Below are positions 1 to 9,098 of a stretch of DNA of 64,000 bases, piece by piece (positions within the stretch are counted from its first letter, which is position 1; every line of letters starts with the position of its first letter). Both the position numbers and the translations under genes were made by a program. Where the stretch lies: contig NZ_FYFA01000002.1 in NCBI RefSeq assembly GCF_900188435.1, forward strand, positions 744,001 to 808,000. The letters are read 5' to 3'. The notes beneath the pieces are model-generated. The model was given only the letters and a program-made list of their open reading frames with translations. It did no database searches and was not told where the DNA came from. Origin of the DNA: Marinobacter sp. es.048. Its GTDB lineage: Bacteria; Pseudomonadota; Gammaproteobacteria; Pseudomonadales; Oleiphilaceae.

Positions 1-58
1 CATGGGCAAGGACAGCCAGGGCATCAACGGCCAGAAACTGGACGCACAGCCGAAATAA
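1..58 (+). CDS. 3' end of an unidentified gene (partial)
   Basis: An open frame enters from the left edge and ends in TAA at 56-58. Only about 18 C-terminal residues are visible (ending LDAQPK), hydrophilic and without a recognisable motif. The stop overlaps the ATG of the next gene by one base, so the two are probably translationally coupled. The product cannot be named from this fragment, and the true start lies outside the window. Confidence 0.5.
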   Translation, partial: MGKDSQGINGQKLDAQPK

Positions 59-291
59 TGGAACTGCTTTTCTACACAACATCCCAGTGCCACCTGTGCG
101 AACTGGCCGAAGCCCTGCTTGTAAACACGCCCATGCCGGAACCAATCCCGGTAGACGTGGTAGACATTGCCCAGTCCGAAGAGCTGGTGGAACGCTACGG
201 CACCCGTATACCGGTGCTGAGACGCAACGATACCGGTGCAGAACTGGACTGGCCTTTTACCAGGGATGACTTACTTACATTCCTGCAATGA
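58..291 (+). CDS. glutaredoxin-like thiol-disulfide protein
   Basis: A 77-residue protein with a thioredoxin-like beginning: a short beta strand (ELLFYTT) followed by the redox pair CHLC at residues 12-15, as in the small glutaredoxin-like (DUF836) proteins. The later IPVL segment fits the cis-proline loop of the thioredoxin fold. It is likely a cytosolic thiol reductant or repair protein; the substrate is unknown. It overlaps the preceding stop by one base and lies 12 bases before yaaA, so it probably belongs to the same transcript. Confidence 0.8.
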   Translation: MELLFYTTSQCHLCELAEALLVNTPMPEPIPVDVVDIAQSEELVERYGTRIPVLRRNDTGAELDWPFTRDDLLTFLQ

Positions 292-303
292 GGATTGCCT
301 GAC

Positions 304-1074
304 ATGTTGATGGTTATTTCGCCTGCCAAAACGCTGGACTACGAGAGCCCGCTGGCGACCAGTACCTATACCCAGCCAGAGTTCCTCGAGGACGCCTGTG
401 AACTGGTAGACCAGCTTAAAGATCTGGAGCCGCATCAGATCAGCAATCTGATGAGCATCAGCGACAAGCTTGGACAGCTGAACGCCGAGCGCTTCCAGAA
501 CTGGCACACACCTTTTACCCCCGAGAATGCCCGGCAGGCTGTACTGGCTTTCAAGGGTGACGTGTACACGGGCCTGGACGCCCAGAGCTTCAGCGAACAG
601 GACTTCGACTTTGCCCAGCAGCATCTGCGCATGCTTTCCGGTCTGTATGGCGTCCTGAAACCGCTGGACCTGATGCAACCCTACCGGCTGGAAATGGGTA
701 CCCGGTTCGAGAATAACCGTGGCAAGGATCTGTATGCCTTCTGGGGCAACAAGATCACAGAGAAGATCAACCGGCTGCTTGCGGATGACGACGGCGTGCT
801 GGTCAACCTCGCCTCCAACGAGTATTTCAAAAGTGTAAAGAAGAAAGACCTTGAAGGCCGGCTGATTACCCCCCAATTCAAGGACTGGAAGAATGGTCAG
901 TACAAGATGATCAGCTTTTATGCCAAGAAAGCCCGGGGGCTGATGTGTCGGTTTGCCATTCAGAACCGCATCACCCAAGCCGACGATCTCAAGGGATTCA
1001 ACCTCGAAGGCTATTACTTCAGCGAAGACCAATCCGATAAGAACAACTGGGTTTTCCTGCGGGATGAACAGTAA
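304..1074 (+). CDS. yaaA: YaaA family peroxide stress protein
   Basis: A 256-residue protein matching YaaA along its whole length, beginning [15 protein letters not shown] and containing the conserved blocks [37 protein letters not shown] and [12 protein letters not shown]. In E. coli YaaA lowers intracellular unincorporated iron under hydrogen peroxide stress. The start is placed at ATG 304, with AGGA at 291-294 nine bases upstream and agreement with the family N-terminus; an in-frame TTG at 295 is less likely. It follows a glutaredoxin-like gene, which fits a redox-stress context. Confidence 0.95.
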   Translation: MLMVISPAKTLDYESPLATSTYTQPEFLEDACELVDQLKDLEPHQISNLMSISDKLGQLNAERFQNWHTPFTPENARQAVLAFKGDVYTGLDAQSFSEQDFDFAQQHLRMLSGLYGVLKPLDLMQPYRLEMGTRFENNRGKDLYAFWGNKITEKINRLLADDDGVLVNLASNEYFKSVKKKDLEGRLITPQFKDWKNGQYKMISFYAKKARGLMCRFAIQNRITQADDLKGFNLEGYYFSEDQSDKNNWVFLRDEQ

Positions 1075-1098
1075 TCCACGTTGAAATCGGAGTCAGCA

Positions 1099-1299
1099 AT
1101 GAACGAAGCAATGTTTTCCCAGATCGCCATGCTGGTGTTTCTGACCGGCCTTATTGTCTGGATGGGTTTCATCGTCTGGGATCTGGCCAAGAAATCCCAG
1201 GCCGGCAAGTTCGGCACCATCGCACTGTTTACGGTGCTGGGCGCCGGCGTTGTGGGCTTTATCGTTAAAACCGTACTCGTAGAGATCATGCAAATATGA
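1099..1299 (+). CDS. DUF2788 small membrane protein
   Basis: A 66-residue protein with two hydrophobic segments (about residues 8-27 and 42-62) separated by a short charged loop containing DLAKKSQAGKFGT. This pattern matches my memory of the DUF2788 family of small inner-membrane proteins, whose function is not known. ATG 1099 is preceded by GGAG at 1089-1092 with six-base spacing and is preferred over the in-frame TTG at 1081. It sits 24 bases after yaaA and 19 bases before rdgC. Confidence 0.75.
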   Translation: MNEAMFSQIAMLVFLTGLIVWMGFIVWDLAKKSQAGKFGTIALFTVLGAGVVGFIVKTVLVEIMQI

Positions 1300-1318
1300 A
1301 AGACAAGGACCAGCCCTG

Positions 1319-2245
1319 ATGTGGTTTCGCAACGCCCGCGTATTCCGATTTACCAAACCCTTTGATATCTCTGCCGAAGAGCTGGAAGAAAAGCTCCAGG
1401 CCGACGCCTTCAAGCCCTGCGGACCTCAGGAAACCAGCCGCCAGGGCTGGGTTCCGCCCCTGGGCAAGCATGGCGAACAGCTGGTTCACAGTGCCAACGG
1501 CTATCACCTGATTGCCCTGCGCAAGGAGGAAAAGATTCTTCCCGGCCCGGTGGTGAAAGAAGCGGTTGAGGAGAAGGCCGAAGCCATAGAGTTCGAGCAG
1601 GGCCGGAAGGTCCGACGCAAAGAAAAGGACGAAATCAAGGAACAGGTAATGCTGGAGATGCTGCCCCAGGCCTTCTCCAAGAACCGCCGCTCCTTTGCCT
1701 ACCTCGCCCCCCAGGACGGTGTTCTGGTGGTCGACGCGGGCTCCGCCAAGCAGGCGGAAGATCTGGCCTCGACTTTGCGCAAGAGCCTTGGGTCACTGCC
1801 GGTTCGTCCACCCGCGGTGGAACAGGCACCGGCTTTCACCTTTACCGGTTGGCTGAACGAATCCATCGACCTGCCCGGCAAGGTGGTTCTGGGCACTGAA
1901 TGCGAACTCAAGGATCCGTCTGAAGATGGCGGCGTGGTGCGTTGCAAAGGCCTGGATCTGAAAGCCGATGAAATCCGCAACCATCTGGATGCGGGCATGC
2001 AGGTGACCAAGCTGTCCCTGACCTGGGACGACAACGTCTCCTTCGTGCTGGATGAAGAGCTGGGCATCCGTCGCCTGAAATTTGGCGAAACACTCCAGGA
2101 TCAACTGGACGATGTCGACGTGGACGACCACGCTGCCAAGTTTGATGCGGCTTTCACGCTGATGACCCTTGAGCTGTCCCGGCTGATTCCAGGGCTCCTG
2201 GAAGCGCTCGGCGGCGAAGATCGCTCTGCGATTGTCGAAGAGTAA
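1319..2245 (+). CDS. rdgC: recombination-associated protein RdgC
   Basis: A 308-residue protein typical of RdgC: it begins MWFRNARVFRF, then has GWVPPLG, RRKEKDEIKEQVMLEMLPQAF and a C-terminal FDAAFTLMTLELSRLIPGL block. RdgC forms a ring-shaped dimer around double-stranded DNA and restrains RecA; it acts in the nucleoid. The length equals the usual about 300 residues. AAGGA lies about ten bases before the ATG. The gene is convergent with the acetyltransferase gene and separated from it by a hairpin at 2256-2285. Confidence 0.96.
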   Translation: MWFRNARVFRFTKPFDISAEELEEKLQADAFKPCGPQETSRQGWVPPLGKHGEQLVHSANGYHLIALRKEEKILPGPVVKEAVEEKAEAIEFEQGRKVRRKEKDEIKEQVMLEMLPQAFSKNRRSFAYLAPQDGVLVVDAGSAKQAEDLASTLRKSLGSLPVRPPAVEQAPAFTFTGWLNESIDLPGKVVLGTECELKDPSEDGGVVRCKGLDLKADEIRNHLDAGMQVTKLSLTWDDNVSFVLDEELGIRRLKFGETLQDQLDDVDVDDHAAKFDAAFTLMTLELSRLIPGLLEALGGEDRSAIVEE

Positions 2246-2255
2246 AGTCGTAAAA

Positions 2256-2285
2256 CCGGGTCAGATACCCTTCTTGTCTGCCCCG
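2256..2285. repeat. GGGTCAGA-core hairpin between convergent genes
   Basis: Arms CCGGGTCAGA (2256-2265) and TCTGCCCCGG (2276-2285) pair at nine of ten positions around an eleven-base loop. It sits between the converging ends of rdgC and the acetyltransferase gene, where it could act as a weak terminator in either direction. It shares the GGGTCAGA core with hairpins at 52074 and 54302, suggesting a dispersed palindromic repeat family. Confidence 0.5.
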
Positions 2286-2301
2286 GCCTCCCTTGCACTC
2301 T

Positions 2302-5046
2302 TCAGTGGGCGCTCTTTCCCAGCCGCTCTCGCTGCCAGTCTTTTTCCGGTTCGTTCAGGACCAGCCGCAGATCCATCACTTCCTCTTCGGTATTGAACTT
2401 GATTTCAAAGCCCAGATGTTCCGCCAGCTGCAGCATTGGACGATTATCCGGCAGCACATTGCCCACCATTTCCACGGTGCCCCTGGCCCGGCAGTAATCG
2501 ATCATCTTCTGCATCAGGGCAACGCCGAGGCCTTCGCCCTTCATTTTATCGTGCACCATGACCGCGAACTCGCATTGCAGGTTATCGGCATCGGTCCAGG
2601 TACGAACGGTCCCCAGGGTTTCCTCGCCTTCCCCGTCTTCCCTGGGCGCGTTGGCAATAAAAACCATCTCCCGGTCGTAATCGATTTGCACCATCTGGGC
2701 AACGTCTTCCCGGGAAAAATGCTTGCGATACTGGAAGAACCGGTAACGAATGGATTCCGGCGACTGCAACTCATGGAACGCCCGGTGGGCAGGCTCATCT
2801 TCCGCCAGTACCGGTCGAATGATGACCCGGCGCCCGGATTTGGGCAACACAATCCACTCTTCGAGCTCTCTCGGATAAGGCTGAATAATTGGCCGGCCCG
2901 GCTTGTCGGCCAGGTTGATGGCGATATTCACCGCCACGGCACCCTGCTCGTTAAAGAGCAAAGGCGAGATTTCCAGGCCCTGAATCTCCGGAATATCGAT
3001 TACAATCTGGGATAGCGTCACCAGGGTCTCAGACACCGCCCGGATATCTTCCTCCGGTTTCAGACTGTGTTCTTTAAGGAGTTTGTACATGTAGGTACGG
3101 CGCAGAAGTTCCCGGGCCAGCACCATATTCAGGGGCGGAAGGGCAATCTGACGATCAGTCATGACATTGATCTGGGCGCCGGCGGCGCCACACACCACCA
3201 GGGGGCCAAACAATGAGTCCCGGGTGATACCGACGCTGAACTCGATCCCGCCCACATGCTGGTAGGAACGCTGAACCGCAAACCCGAGGAAGCCACTGTT
3301 CGGAAAGTGGCTCCGGTATTCCTTCATCAGGTAGCGGCAGGAATCCATGATCGCTGCTTCGCTGTTGAGCTTCTGTACCGTGCCCTTGTACCGACGCTGG
3401 GTCGGGCTGAGGTTCAGAAAGGGGTGGCAGGCCTGCTCATGAATGATGGTGATGTCGATGGGACGCCGCTCAACCGCAAAAACCTCCAGAACCTCTTCCA
3501 CGTCATCGCAATACATGGTGTCGATGGTGCTGATGCCATAATCCCGCACCAGATCCCGGGCTTCCCTGTTCGATAGATGATACCGACCTGAGCGCAACGT
3601 CCTGCTGACCACGTGACGGGTATGGGTCCGGTCAGCAAAGTGATCGGTAAAGGATTCGGGCGTTTCCGTCAGCAGCCGCTGAACCCTCTGGTGACGCACG
3701 TGCTGCATGAATGCCATGACAGCTTTTTCGGGATTGAAGAACGATGGTAGCCCGGCCCGGTAGAACTCTTCCCGGGCATCCATAACCGTACTCTGGCCGA
3801 GCCAGCAGGTGAAAACGTTCAGGCGGGTTCCCTTGGAGGCCTGCACCACCGCATCTGCAATCTGGAGGCTATCCTCAGTCAGACTCGGCGCATACATCAC
3901 CAGAACGTTTGCCACTTCCGGATCCTTGGCCAGGATCTTGATGGCCTTACCATACAATTCCGGCGAGGCGTCGTAGTTGAGGTCAATCGGGTTCTTACGG
4001 GTCCAGTAAGGTGGCAGCAGCTCGGCCAGGGCCCCGACACTGGAATTCGACAGCTCCGCGAGTTCACCGCCCAAATCCGCCAGCCGGTCCACGGCCAACA
4101 CTCCCGGGCCAACCCCGTTGGCCATGATCGCCAGCGTCTCGCGGCGCAAGGGACGCATTCGGGTTAACGTCTCGAGCGCATCGAACATCTGGCCGAGACC
4201 GTCCACACGGAGCACACCTGCCCGCTGAAGCATGGCGTCATAAATCGGATCGCTACGGGTCAAACCATCAGGCAAGTCATGAGGAAACCATTCGGATTCC
4301 GGCACTCGGCCGGATTTGACCGCAATCACCGGCTTGGTCCGGGAAGCCACCCGAACCGCCGACATGAAACGCCGGGCATTGGGAATGTTCTCGATGTGCA
4401 GCAGAATCGCGCGGGTCTGGGTATCCTGCGCCAGGTAGTCGATCAGGTCGTCGTGATCGATGTCCATACCATCGCCCAGGGTCAGGAAGTAGGAAAACCC
4501 TACACCACGGGCGAATGCCCAGTCTATGACCGAGCTGGCAATGGTGCCGGACTGGCCGACGAAAGCAACCCTGCCCGGGATCGCGCCCATGTGGGCGTAG
4601 GTGGCGTTCAGACTGCGGGCCGGAACCATCAGACCAATGGTGTTGGGGCCAAGTACCCGGATACCGGTTTCACGGGCGGCTTCCCGTACTGCATACATCA
4701 GTGGTTGCCCGGTTTTGCTGTGAGTACGTGACATGCCACCGGTCATCACAATCACGGTGCGCACCCCGGCCTCCCCCAGCCGCTTGATGGTCTTGGCCAC
4801 AGTATCCGGAGGCGTACAGATGATTGCCAGATCCGGGGAAAAGTCCATTTTCGAAACTTTCTTGACGCAGGGAACCCCGTGCACGTTGTCGTAATCGTTC
4901 TGGTTGACCACCAGTAACCGGCCCGGATAGCCGCCCCCCATCAGGTTCCGCAACACCATACCGCCAAGGTTGTCTGCCCGCTCCGACGCACCGATCACCG
5001 CAATGGATGCGGGATTAAACAGGCTCTCCAGATACCGGGTGCTCAA
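2302..5046 (-). CDS. PatZ/Pka-type protein lysine acetyltransferase (acyl-CoA-ligase-like plus GNAT)
   Basis: About 914 residues. The N-terminus (FNPASIAVIGAS) starts a CoA-binding Rossmann domain, followed by succinyl-CoA-ligase-like domains, an ATP-grasp region, and a C-terminal GNAT domain of roughly 160 residues containing KMKGEGLGVALMQKMIDY. This order is that of PatZ/YfiQ, which acetylates lysines in acetyl-CoA synthetase and other proteins; the ligase part is usually inactive and binds acetyl-CoA as an allosteric site. The chosen start is TTG 5046, with AAGGAG seven bases upstream; the frame stays open further but lacks an RBS. It diverges from a deacetylase-family gene, which is functionally suggestive. 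Confidence 0.88.
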   Translation of the reverse strand: MSTRYLESLFNPASIAVIGASERADNLGGMVLRNLMGGGYPGRLLVVNQNDYDNVHGVPCVKKVSKMDFSPDLAIICTPPDTVAKTIKRLGEAGVRTVIVMTGGMSRTHSKTGQPLMYAVREAARETGIRVLGPNTIGLMVPARSLNATYAHMGAIPGRVAFVGQSGTIASSVIDWAFARGVGFSYFLTLGDGMDIDHDDLIDYLAQDTQTRAILLHIENIPNARRFMSAVRVASRTKPVIAVKSGRVPESEWFPHDLPDGLTRSDPIYDAMLQRAGVLRVDGLGQMFDALETLTRMRPLRRETLAIMANGVGPGVLAVDRLADLGGELAELSNSSVGALAELLPPYWTRKNPIDLNYDASPELYGKAIKILAKDPEVANVLVMYAPSLTEDSLQIADAVVQASKGTRLNVFTCWLGQSTVMDAREEFYRAGLPSFFNPEKAVMAFMQHVRHQRVQRLLTETPESFTDHFADRTHTRHVVSRTLRSGRYHLSNREARDLVRDYGISTIDTMYCDDVEEVLEVFAVERRPIDITIIHEQACHPFLNLSPTQRRYKGTVQKLNSEAAIMDSCRYLMKEYRSHFPNSGFLGFAVQRSYQHVGGIEFSVGITRDSLFGPLVVCGAAGAQINVMTDRQIALPPLNMVLARELLRRTYMYKLLKEHSLKPEEDIRAVSETLVTLSQIVIDIPEIQGLEISPLLFNEQGAVAVNIAINLADKPGRPIIQPYPRELEEWIVLPKSGRRVIIRPVLAEDEPAHRAFHELQSPESIRYRFFQYRKHFSREDVAQMVQIDYDREMVFIANAPREDGEGEETLGTVRTWTDADNLQCEFAVMVHDKMKGEGLGVALMQKMIDYCRARGTVEMVGNVLPDNRPMLQLAEHLGFEIKFNTEEEVMDLRLVLNEPEKDWQRERLGKSAH

Positions 5047-5100
5047 GCTGACTCTCCTTTGTATGCGGCCGGCAGACCGTTGGGGAAATAAATGCAATAA

Positions 5101-5127
5101 AACAGGTTACTTATGAGTGTAACTGTT
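5101..5127. promoter_or_regulatory. imperfect palindrome in the acetyltransferase/deacetylase divergent region
   Basis: GTTAC (5106-5110) and GTAAC (5119-5123) form an inverted repeat with eight bases between. The symmetry extends outwards to AACAG...TGTT with one extra base. It lies in the AT-rich 209-base region between two divergent genes and could be an operator for a shared regulator. No regulator is identified; this is inference from symmetry and position. Confidence 0.35.
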
Positions 5128-5255
5128 ATCTTAGGCCTTGATACCCCGATGTGAAATGACTATCGCCCTTATAAGACCAAAGAAACACGGCATCGTGCAG
5201 TTTTCCCTGATAAGCTTGAAGAAAATATAAGCATATCGAAGGCAGTCCGAGACGT

Positions 5256-6182
5256 ATGACCACGGCATTCTTTTCCCACGATGACTTCATGAAACACAAC
5301 ATGGGGCCGGAACATCCGGAAAGCCCTGAGCGGCTGGCGGCCATCATCAGCTACCTTGCTGATACTGGCCTGGACCAGAAGCTGGACTGGGTCCGACCGG
5401 AAGAAATCACCCGTGATCAGCTTCTGATGGTGCATCCGGAGAAATATCTCCATCAACTGGACCTGATGCAACCGACCCGCGGCCGCGTGTTTACCGATCC
5501 GGACACGGCCATGATGCCCGACACCCTTCGAGCCGCCCGTCTGGCAGCAGGTGCCAATGTCCAGGCCGTGGATATGGTTATGAGCAGCCAGGTTACCAAC
5601 GCGTTTGTTTGTGCCCGGCCGCCTGGGCATCATGCCGAGCGGTCGAAATCCATGGGATTCTGTTTTTACAACAACGTTGCCCTCGCCGCCATGCGCGCCC
5701 TCACCTTTCATCATTTGGAGCGGGTCGCGATCATCGATTTCGACGTGCACCAGGGCAATGGCACCGTAGACATCGTCGGTGGCGACGACCGTATCCTGAT
5801 GTGTTCAAGCTTCCAGCACCCCTTCTACCCGCACTCCCACGTGCACCGGCAGGCCGACAACATCGTGAATATTCCGATTGAGGCAAACTGTTCGTCTGAA
5901 GAGTACCGGAAGCAGGTGGAGGCGGGATGGCTGAAACGCCTGAATGAATTCAAACCGCAGTTGATCCTGATTTCGGCGGGTTTTGATGCCCACCGGCTGG
6001 ATCCGATGGCGGAACTGAATCTGGATACGGAAGATTATCGCTGGCTGACGGAAATGATTGTGAGTGTCGCCAGTGAGCACAGCAATGACCGGATCATTTC
6101 CACCCTGGAAGGCGGGTACCACCTGCGGGCCCTGGCGGAAAGTGTCAATGCCCACCTGGAAGTACTGGACTCGGTTTACTGA
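5256..6182 (+). CDS. histone deacetylase family (class II-like) zinc hydrolase
   Basis: A 308-residue arginase/deacetylase-fold enzyme. The visible catalytic set is complete: the tandem histidines in RPPGHHAE (H125, H126), zinc ligands D163 and H165 in DFDVHQGNGT, D244 in SAGFDAHRLDP, and the tyrosine of LEGGYH (about Y288). The family removes acetyl groups from lysines, polyamines or related amides. It diverges from the PatZ-type acetyltransferase, so protein deacetylation is an attractive guess, but acetylpolyamine or another amide substrate cannot be excluded. No signal peptide, so cytosolic. Confidence 0.9.
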   Translation: MTTAFFSHDDFMKHNMGPEHPESPERLAAIISYLADTGLDQKLDWVRPEEITRDQLLMVHPEKYLHQLDLMQPTRGRVFTDPDTAMMPDTLRAARLAAGANVQAVDMVMSSQVTNAFVCARPPGHHAERSKSMGFCFYNNVALAAMRALTFHHLERVAIIDFDVHQGNGTVDIVGGDDRILMCSSFQHPFYPHSHVHRQADNIVNIPIEANCSSEEYRKQVEAGWLKRLNEFKPQLILISAGFDAHRLDPMAELNLDTEDYRWLTEMIVSVASEHSNDRIISTLEGGYHLRALAESVNAHLEVLDSVY

Positions 6183-6188
6183 AGCCGA

Positions 6189-7118
6189 TCAGCCCCTGGG
6201 TTCACCGCCATAGCCATTGGCCTGCTGCAATTCCGGGCGGTCACCGGCCCGTTGCAGGCGGATATTGGTGCGGCGGTTATCTGCGGGCCGGTTGGATACC
6301 GGGTACTGGTCGCCGTGGGCCCGAACGGTAATCATGTTTTCATCAATACCGCTCGCCTTGAGGTAGTCGGCCACCACATTGGCGCGATCTTCGGAAAGCG
6401 CACGGTTGTCGATCCGGCTTCCAATGCTGTCACTGTGGCCATCCACGAAAATCCTCTCAACCGTGGAATCGGCGTTCACATAACCCACGATGTTATCCAG
6501 TAGTTGCCTGTCGGCATCGGACAGTTGCGTGCTGCCGCTGGCAAAAGGAACCCTCGAGCGCTGGATCTGATCAAAGTTCACAGGCAAAAGATTGGATGTA
6601 CAGCGCTGGTAACGCTGGTACTCGCCGGCAAAGTTGATGTTGGAAACCTGAACCCGAACCGGGCGACCATCAAACCAGGATTCCCTGGTTACTGTCGGGC
6701 GCATCCCATCCAGCAGACCGTGGGCAACAACAAACGCCCGACGAGTATCCAGCGAGACCTGACGGCGATCATCAGACACGTTGACCGTACCCAGGGGCTT
6801 CGGCGTCACTCCCGGACGCCAGGCCGGAGCCTCCACCACAAGACTGCCCCGCCCCGGTCGCATCAGTGCAGAATCTGACTCCAGGAAAAAACTGAGACTT
6901 TCACCCGCGCGATGATTGAACACCGCCCGACCGTAACCGGGAACCTCGTGCACCAGCCGGCATTCGAATACCGACTCGGCGAGATACCACTGGCTGTTCT
7001 CGATTCCAGCGCCATAGCTGGCAGCCTGCGCAGTTGCTGGCAGAAGCAACACGGGTAGAGTGGAAGCCAGTACAGTATTCAGAAGTTGTCCAGGGCGAAA
7101 TCCCATAGAGCTAGCCAT
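6189..7118 (-). CDS. motY: MotY-like flagellar motor T-ring protein (OmpA C-terminal domain)
   Basis: A 309-residue exported protein: signal peptide (hydrophobic LASTLPVLLLPATAQA, cleavage near residue 32), an N-terminal beta domain with YLAESVFECRL and two cysteines, then an OmpA-like peptidoglycan-binding domain from about residue 190 (FASGSTQLSDADR, DGHSDSIGSR, NRPADNRRTN). MotY builds the T ring that anchors sodium-driven stators. Adjacency to pyrC and rnt matches the Pseudomonas arrangement. A sigma-28 promoter lies upstream (7149-7175), which strongly supports a flagellar role. An alternative start five codons downstream is possible. Confidence 0.87.
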   Translation of the reverse strand: MASSMGFRPGQLLNTVLASTLPVLLLPATAQAASYGAGIENSQWYLAESVFECRLVHEVPGYGRAVFNHRAGESLSFFLESDSALMRPGRGSLVVEAPAWRPGVTPKPLGTVNVSDDRRQVSLDTRRAFVVAHGLLDGMRPTVTRESWFDGRPVRVQVSNINFAGEYQRYQRCTSNLLPVNFDQIQRSRVPFASGSTQLSDADRQLLDNIVGYVNADSTVERIFVDGHSDSIGSRIDNRALSEDRANVVADYLKASGIDENMITVRAHGDQYPVSNRPADNRRTNIRLQRAGDRPELQQANGYGGEPRG

Positions 7119-7148
7119 CAGTGTCCGGAGTTAGCAGAGTCAAACTGT

Positions 7149-7175
7149 TTAACGGCCTGAGCCCGAGGTTCTTTA
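7149..7175 (-). promoter_or_regulatory. sigma-28 (FliA) promoter of motY
   Basis: On the minus strand TAAAGAAC (7175-7168) is followed after exactly eleven bases by GCCGTTAA (7156-7149). The flagellar sigma factor consensus is TAAAGTTT-N11-GCCGATAA, so the -10 matches at seven of eight positions and the -35 in its TAAAG core. It lies about 30 bases before the motY start and supports late-flagellar-class expression. Confidence 0.72.
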
Positions 7176-7208
7176 GTCACCAACCCGAAAACAATCGCCG
7201 CCGCCTTC

Positions 7209-7217
7209 TGGTATAAT
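7209..7217 (+). promoter_or_regulatory. extended -10 promoter of pyrC
   Basis: TGG followed by a perfect TATAAT (7212-7217) forms an extended -10 element. The -35 region (about 7189-7194) is poor, as is usual for extended -10 promoters. Transcription should begin near 7224, giving a leader of about 67 bases that contains a GC-rich inverted repeat around 7231-7254. Whether pyrimidine levels control this leader, as in enteric pyrC, cannot be read from the sequence. Confidence 0.6.
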
Positions 7218-7290
7218 TCGCCAAATTTTTCCGGCCCCCTGATAACCGGGCCCAAAGCTCGCCTCGCCAAAGGTATTGCGGACAACTGCC

Positions 7291-8322
7291 ATGACAGAAA
7301 AGCTTACCCTCACCCGCCCCGACGACTGGCACCTGCACGTCCGGGACGGCGACATTCTGACCGACGTGGTACCGGCCACGGCAGCCTGCTTCGGTCGCGC
7401 CATCATCATGCCCAACCTGGTACCACCGGTGACAACCGCCACTGATGCCACAACCTACCGGGAGCGGGTTCTCGCGGCTGCCGGCGGCAGCGTGTTCGAG
7501 CCGTTGATGACTTTGTACCTGACCGAGAGCATGACACCGGAAACCATCCGCGAGGCCAAAGCCGCCGGCGTTGTGGCCGCCAAGCTTTACCCGGCAGGTG
7601 CAACGACCAATTCCGACTCCGGTGTTAAGGATATCCGCAATATTTACCCGGTTCTGGAGGCCATGGCTGACTGCGGCATGCTGCTGCTGGTTCACGGCGA
7701 AGTCACCGATACCGACATTGACATTTTTGACCGTGAAAAGGTATTTCTTGAGCGGGTTCTGGCCCCTACCCTCGAGGCCTTCCCGAATCTCAAGGTTGTG
7801 CTGGAACATATCACCACGGCTGATTCCGCAGAGTTTGTCCGGCAACACACTGGAGGCAATCTGGGTGCAACACTGACCCCCCAGCACCTGATGTATAACC
7901 GCAACCATATGCTGGTCGGCGGCATTCGCCCGCACCTTTACTGTCTGCCAATTCTCAAACGCAATCGCCATCAACAGGCGCTGAGGGAAGCGGTAGCCAG
8001 CGGCGACAGTCGCTTTTTCCTGGGCACGGACTCAGCCCCCCATGCCAAGGATCGCAAAGAAGCCGCCTGTGGTTGTGCCGGATGCTACTCTGCCTATGGC
8101 GCCATCGGCCTGTATGCAGACATTTTCGAAGAGCTTGGCATTCTGGACAAACTCGAAGCCTTCGCGAGTTTCAACGGCGCTGATTTCTATGGTCTGCCGC
8201 GGAATACAGATACCATCACACTGGTTCGCGAACCCTGGACCATGCCGGCAGAGCTGCCTCTGTCTGACGGAACCATCGTACCTCTCAAAGCTGGTGAAAC
8301 CGTTCACTGGAAGCTGGCGTAA
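7291..8322 (+). CDS. pyrC: dihydroorotase (class II)
   Basis: A 343-residue dihydroorotase that closes N-carbamoyl-aspartate to dihydroorotate in pyrimidine synthesis. Zinc-site motif [13 protein letters not shown] (H12-x-H14 type), MPNLVPPV, the carboxylated lysine block AAKLYPAG, and the third-strand segments LLVHGE, LEHIT and GTDSAPH are all present. The length equals E. coli PyrC. ATG 7291 matches the family start; a TTG five codons upstream is unlikely. It diverges from motY and precedes rnt, as in Pseudomonas. Confidence 0.97.
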   Translation: MTEKLTLTRPDDWHLHVRDGDILTDVVPATAACFGRAIIMPNLVPPVTTATDATTYRERVLAAAGGSVFEPLMTLYLTESMTPETIREAKAAGVVAAKLYPAGATTNSDSGVKDIRNIYPVLEAMADCGMLLLVHGEVTDTDIDIFDREKVFLERVLAPTLEAFPNLKVVLEHITTADSAEFVRQHTGGNLGATLTPQHLMYNRNHMLVGGIRPHLYCLPILKRNRHQQALREAVASGDSRFFLGTDSAPHAKDRKEAACGCAGCYSAYGAIGLYADIFEELGILDKLEAFASFNGADFYGLPRNTDTITLVREPWTMPAELPLSDGTIVPLKAGETVHWKLA

Positions 8323-8366
8323 ACCTGACTTATTCCTTCTCACACACGGCCAAGACCGGAGCTTGA

Positions 8367-9023
8367 GTGACTGACGAAAACAAACCACCGCATCCCATGT
8401 CCCGCCGCTTCCGCGGGTTTCTGCCTGTTGTAGTCGACGTGGAAACCGCAGGATTCAACCCCGAGCGGGATGCCCTGCTGGAAGTGGCGGCGGTAATACT
8501 GACCATGGACGGCGACGGCTGGGTGCGACGAGCAGAAACCCACGTACAGCAGATTGATCCTTTCGAAGGCGCCAATCTGGAGCAATCCGCCCTTGATTTC
8601 ACCGGCATCGACCCGTGGAATCCGGAGCGAGAGGCGGTACCCGAGCGGGAAGGACTCAGCGAAATTTTCAGCCCCATCCGTAAAGCGGTGAAAAACCACG
8701 ACTGCAAGCGGGCCGTTCTGGTGGGCCATAACGCCACCTTCGACCACAATTTTATCTTTGCAGCGGCGCTGCGGGCCGACATCCGGCGCAACCCGTTCCA
8801 TCCTTTCTCGACCTTCGACACCGCGACTCTGGCAGGCCTGGCCTATGGCCATACCGTTCTGGCCCAGGCCTGTAAGCTCGCAGGCATTCCATTCAGCAAC
8901 AAGGAAGCACACTCCGCAGCCTATGACGCGGAAAAAACCGCGGATCTGTTCTGCGGCATTGTGAATCGCTGGAAAGAGCTGGGCGGCTTTCCGCCTCCGG
9001 TGATCCCCGCAGAGACCGAGTAA
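8367..9023 (+). CDS. rnt: ribonuclease T
   Basis: A 218-residue DEDDh 3'-5' exoribonuclease that trims the 3' ends of tRNAs and other stable RNAs. Motif I is [11 protein letters not shown], with DVE giving the first two acidic residues, motif II is [10 protein letters not shown], and motif III is [11 protein letters not shown]. The start is GTG 8367 with CGGAG five bases upstream. The gene lies 44 bases after pyrC and is closed by a strong hairpin terminator at 9031-9057. Confidence 0.96.
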   Translation: MTDENKPPHPMSRRFRGFLPVVVDVETAGFNPERDALLEVAAVILTMDGDGWVRRAETHVQQIDPFEGANLEQSALDFTGIDPWNPEREAVPEREGLSEIFSPIRKAVKNHDCKRAVLVGHNATFDHNFIFAAALRADIRRNPFHPFSTFDTATLAGLAYGHTVLAQACKLAGIPFSNKEAHSAAYDAEKTADLFCGIVNRWKELGGFPPPVIPAETE

Positions 9024-9030
9024 CCGCCAT

Positions 9031-9057
9031 AAAAAAACCCGCCGCAGCGGGTTTTTT
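9031..9057. terminator. bidirectional intrinsic terminator after rnt
   Basis: The A-tract and arm AAAAACCCGC (9034-9043), a four-base loop, and GCGGG followed by six Ts (9047-9056) form a GC stem with A and T tracts on both sides. It can terminate rnt on the plus strand and the convergent chemoreceptor gene on the minus strand. Confidence 0.85.
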
Positions 9058-9098
9058 AGTTGTGCGCCAGGCATAAGTGTGAAAGTCACGCCTCGTAC

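Noticed and set aside
2293..3015. Plus-strand open frame of 240 codons under the acetyltransferase GNAT domain
   Set aside because: Shadow of the GNAT coding frame; no RBS and no recognisable domain.
7231..7290. pyrC leader inverted repeat as an attenuator or riboswitch
   Set aside because: The stem is short and GC-rich, without a T-run or conserved riboswitch core; only pyrimidine start-site control could be imagined and it cannot be shown.
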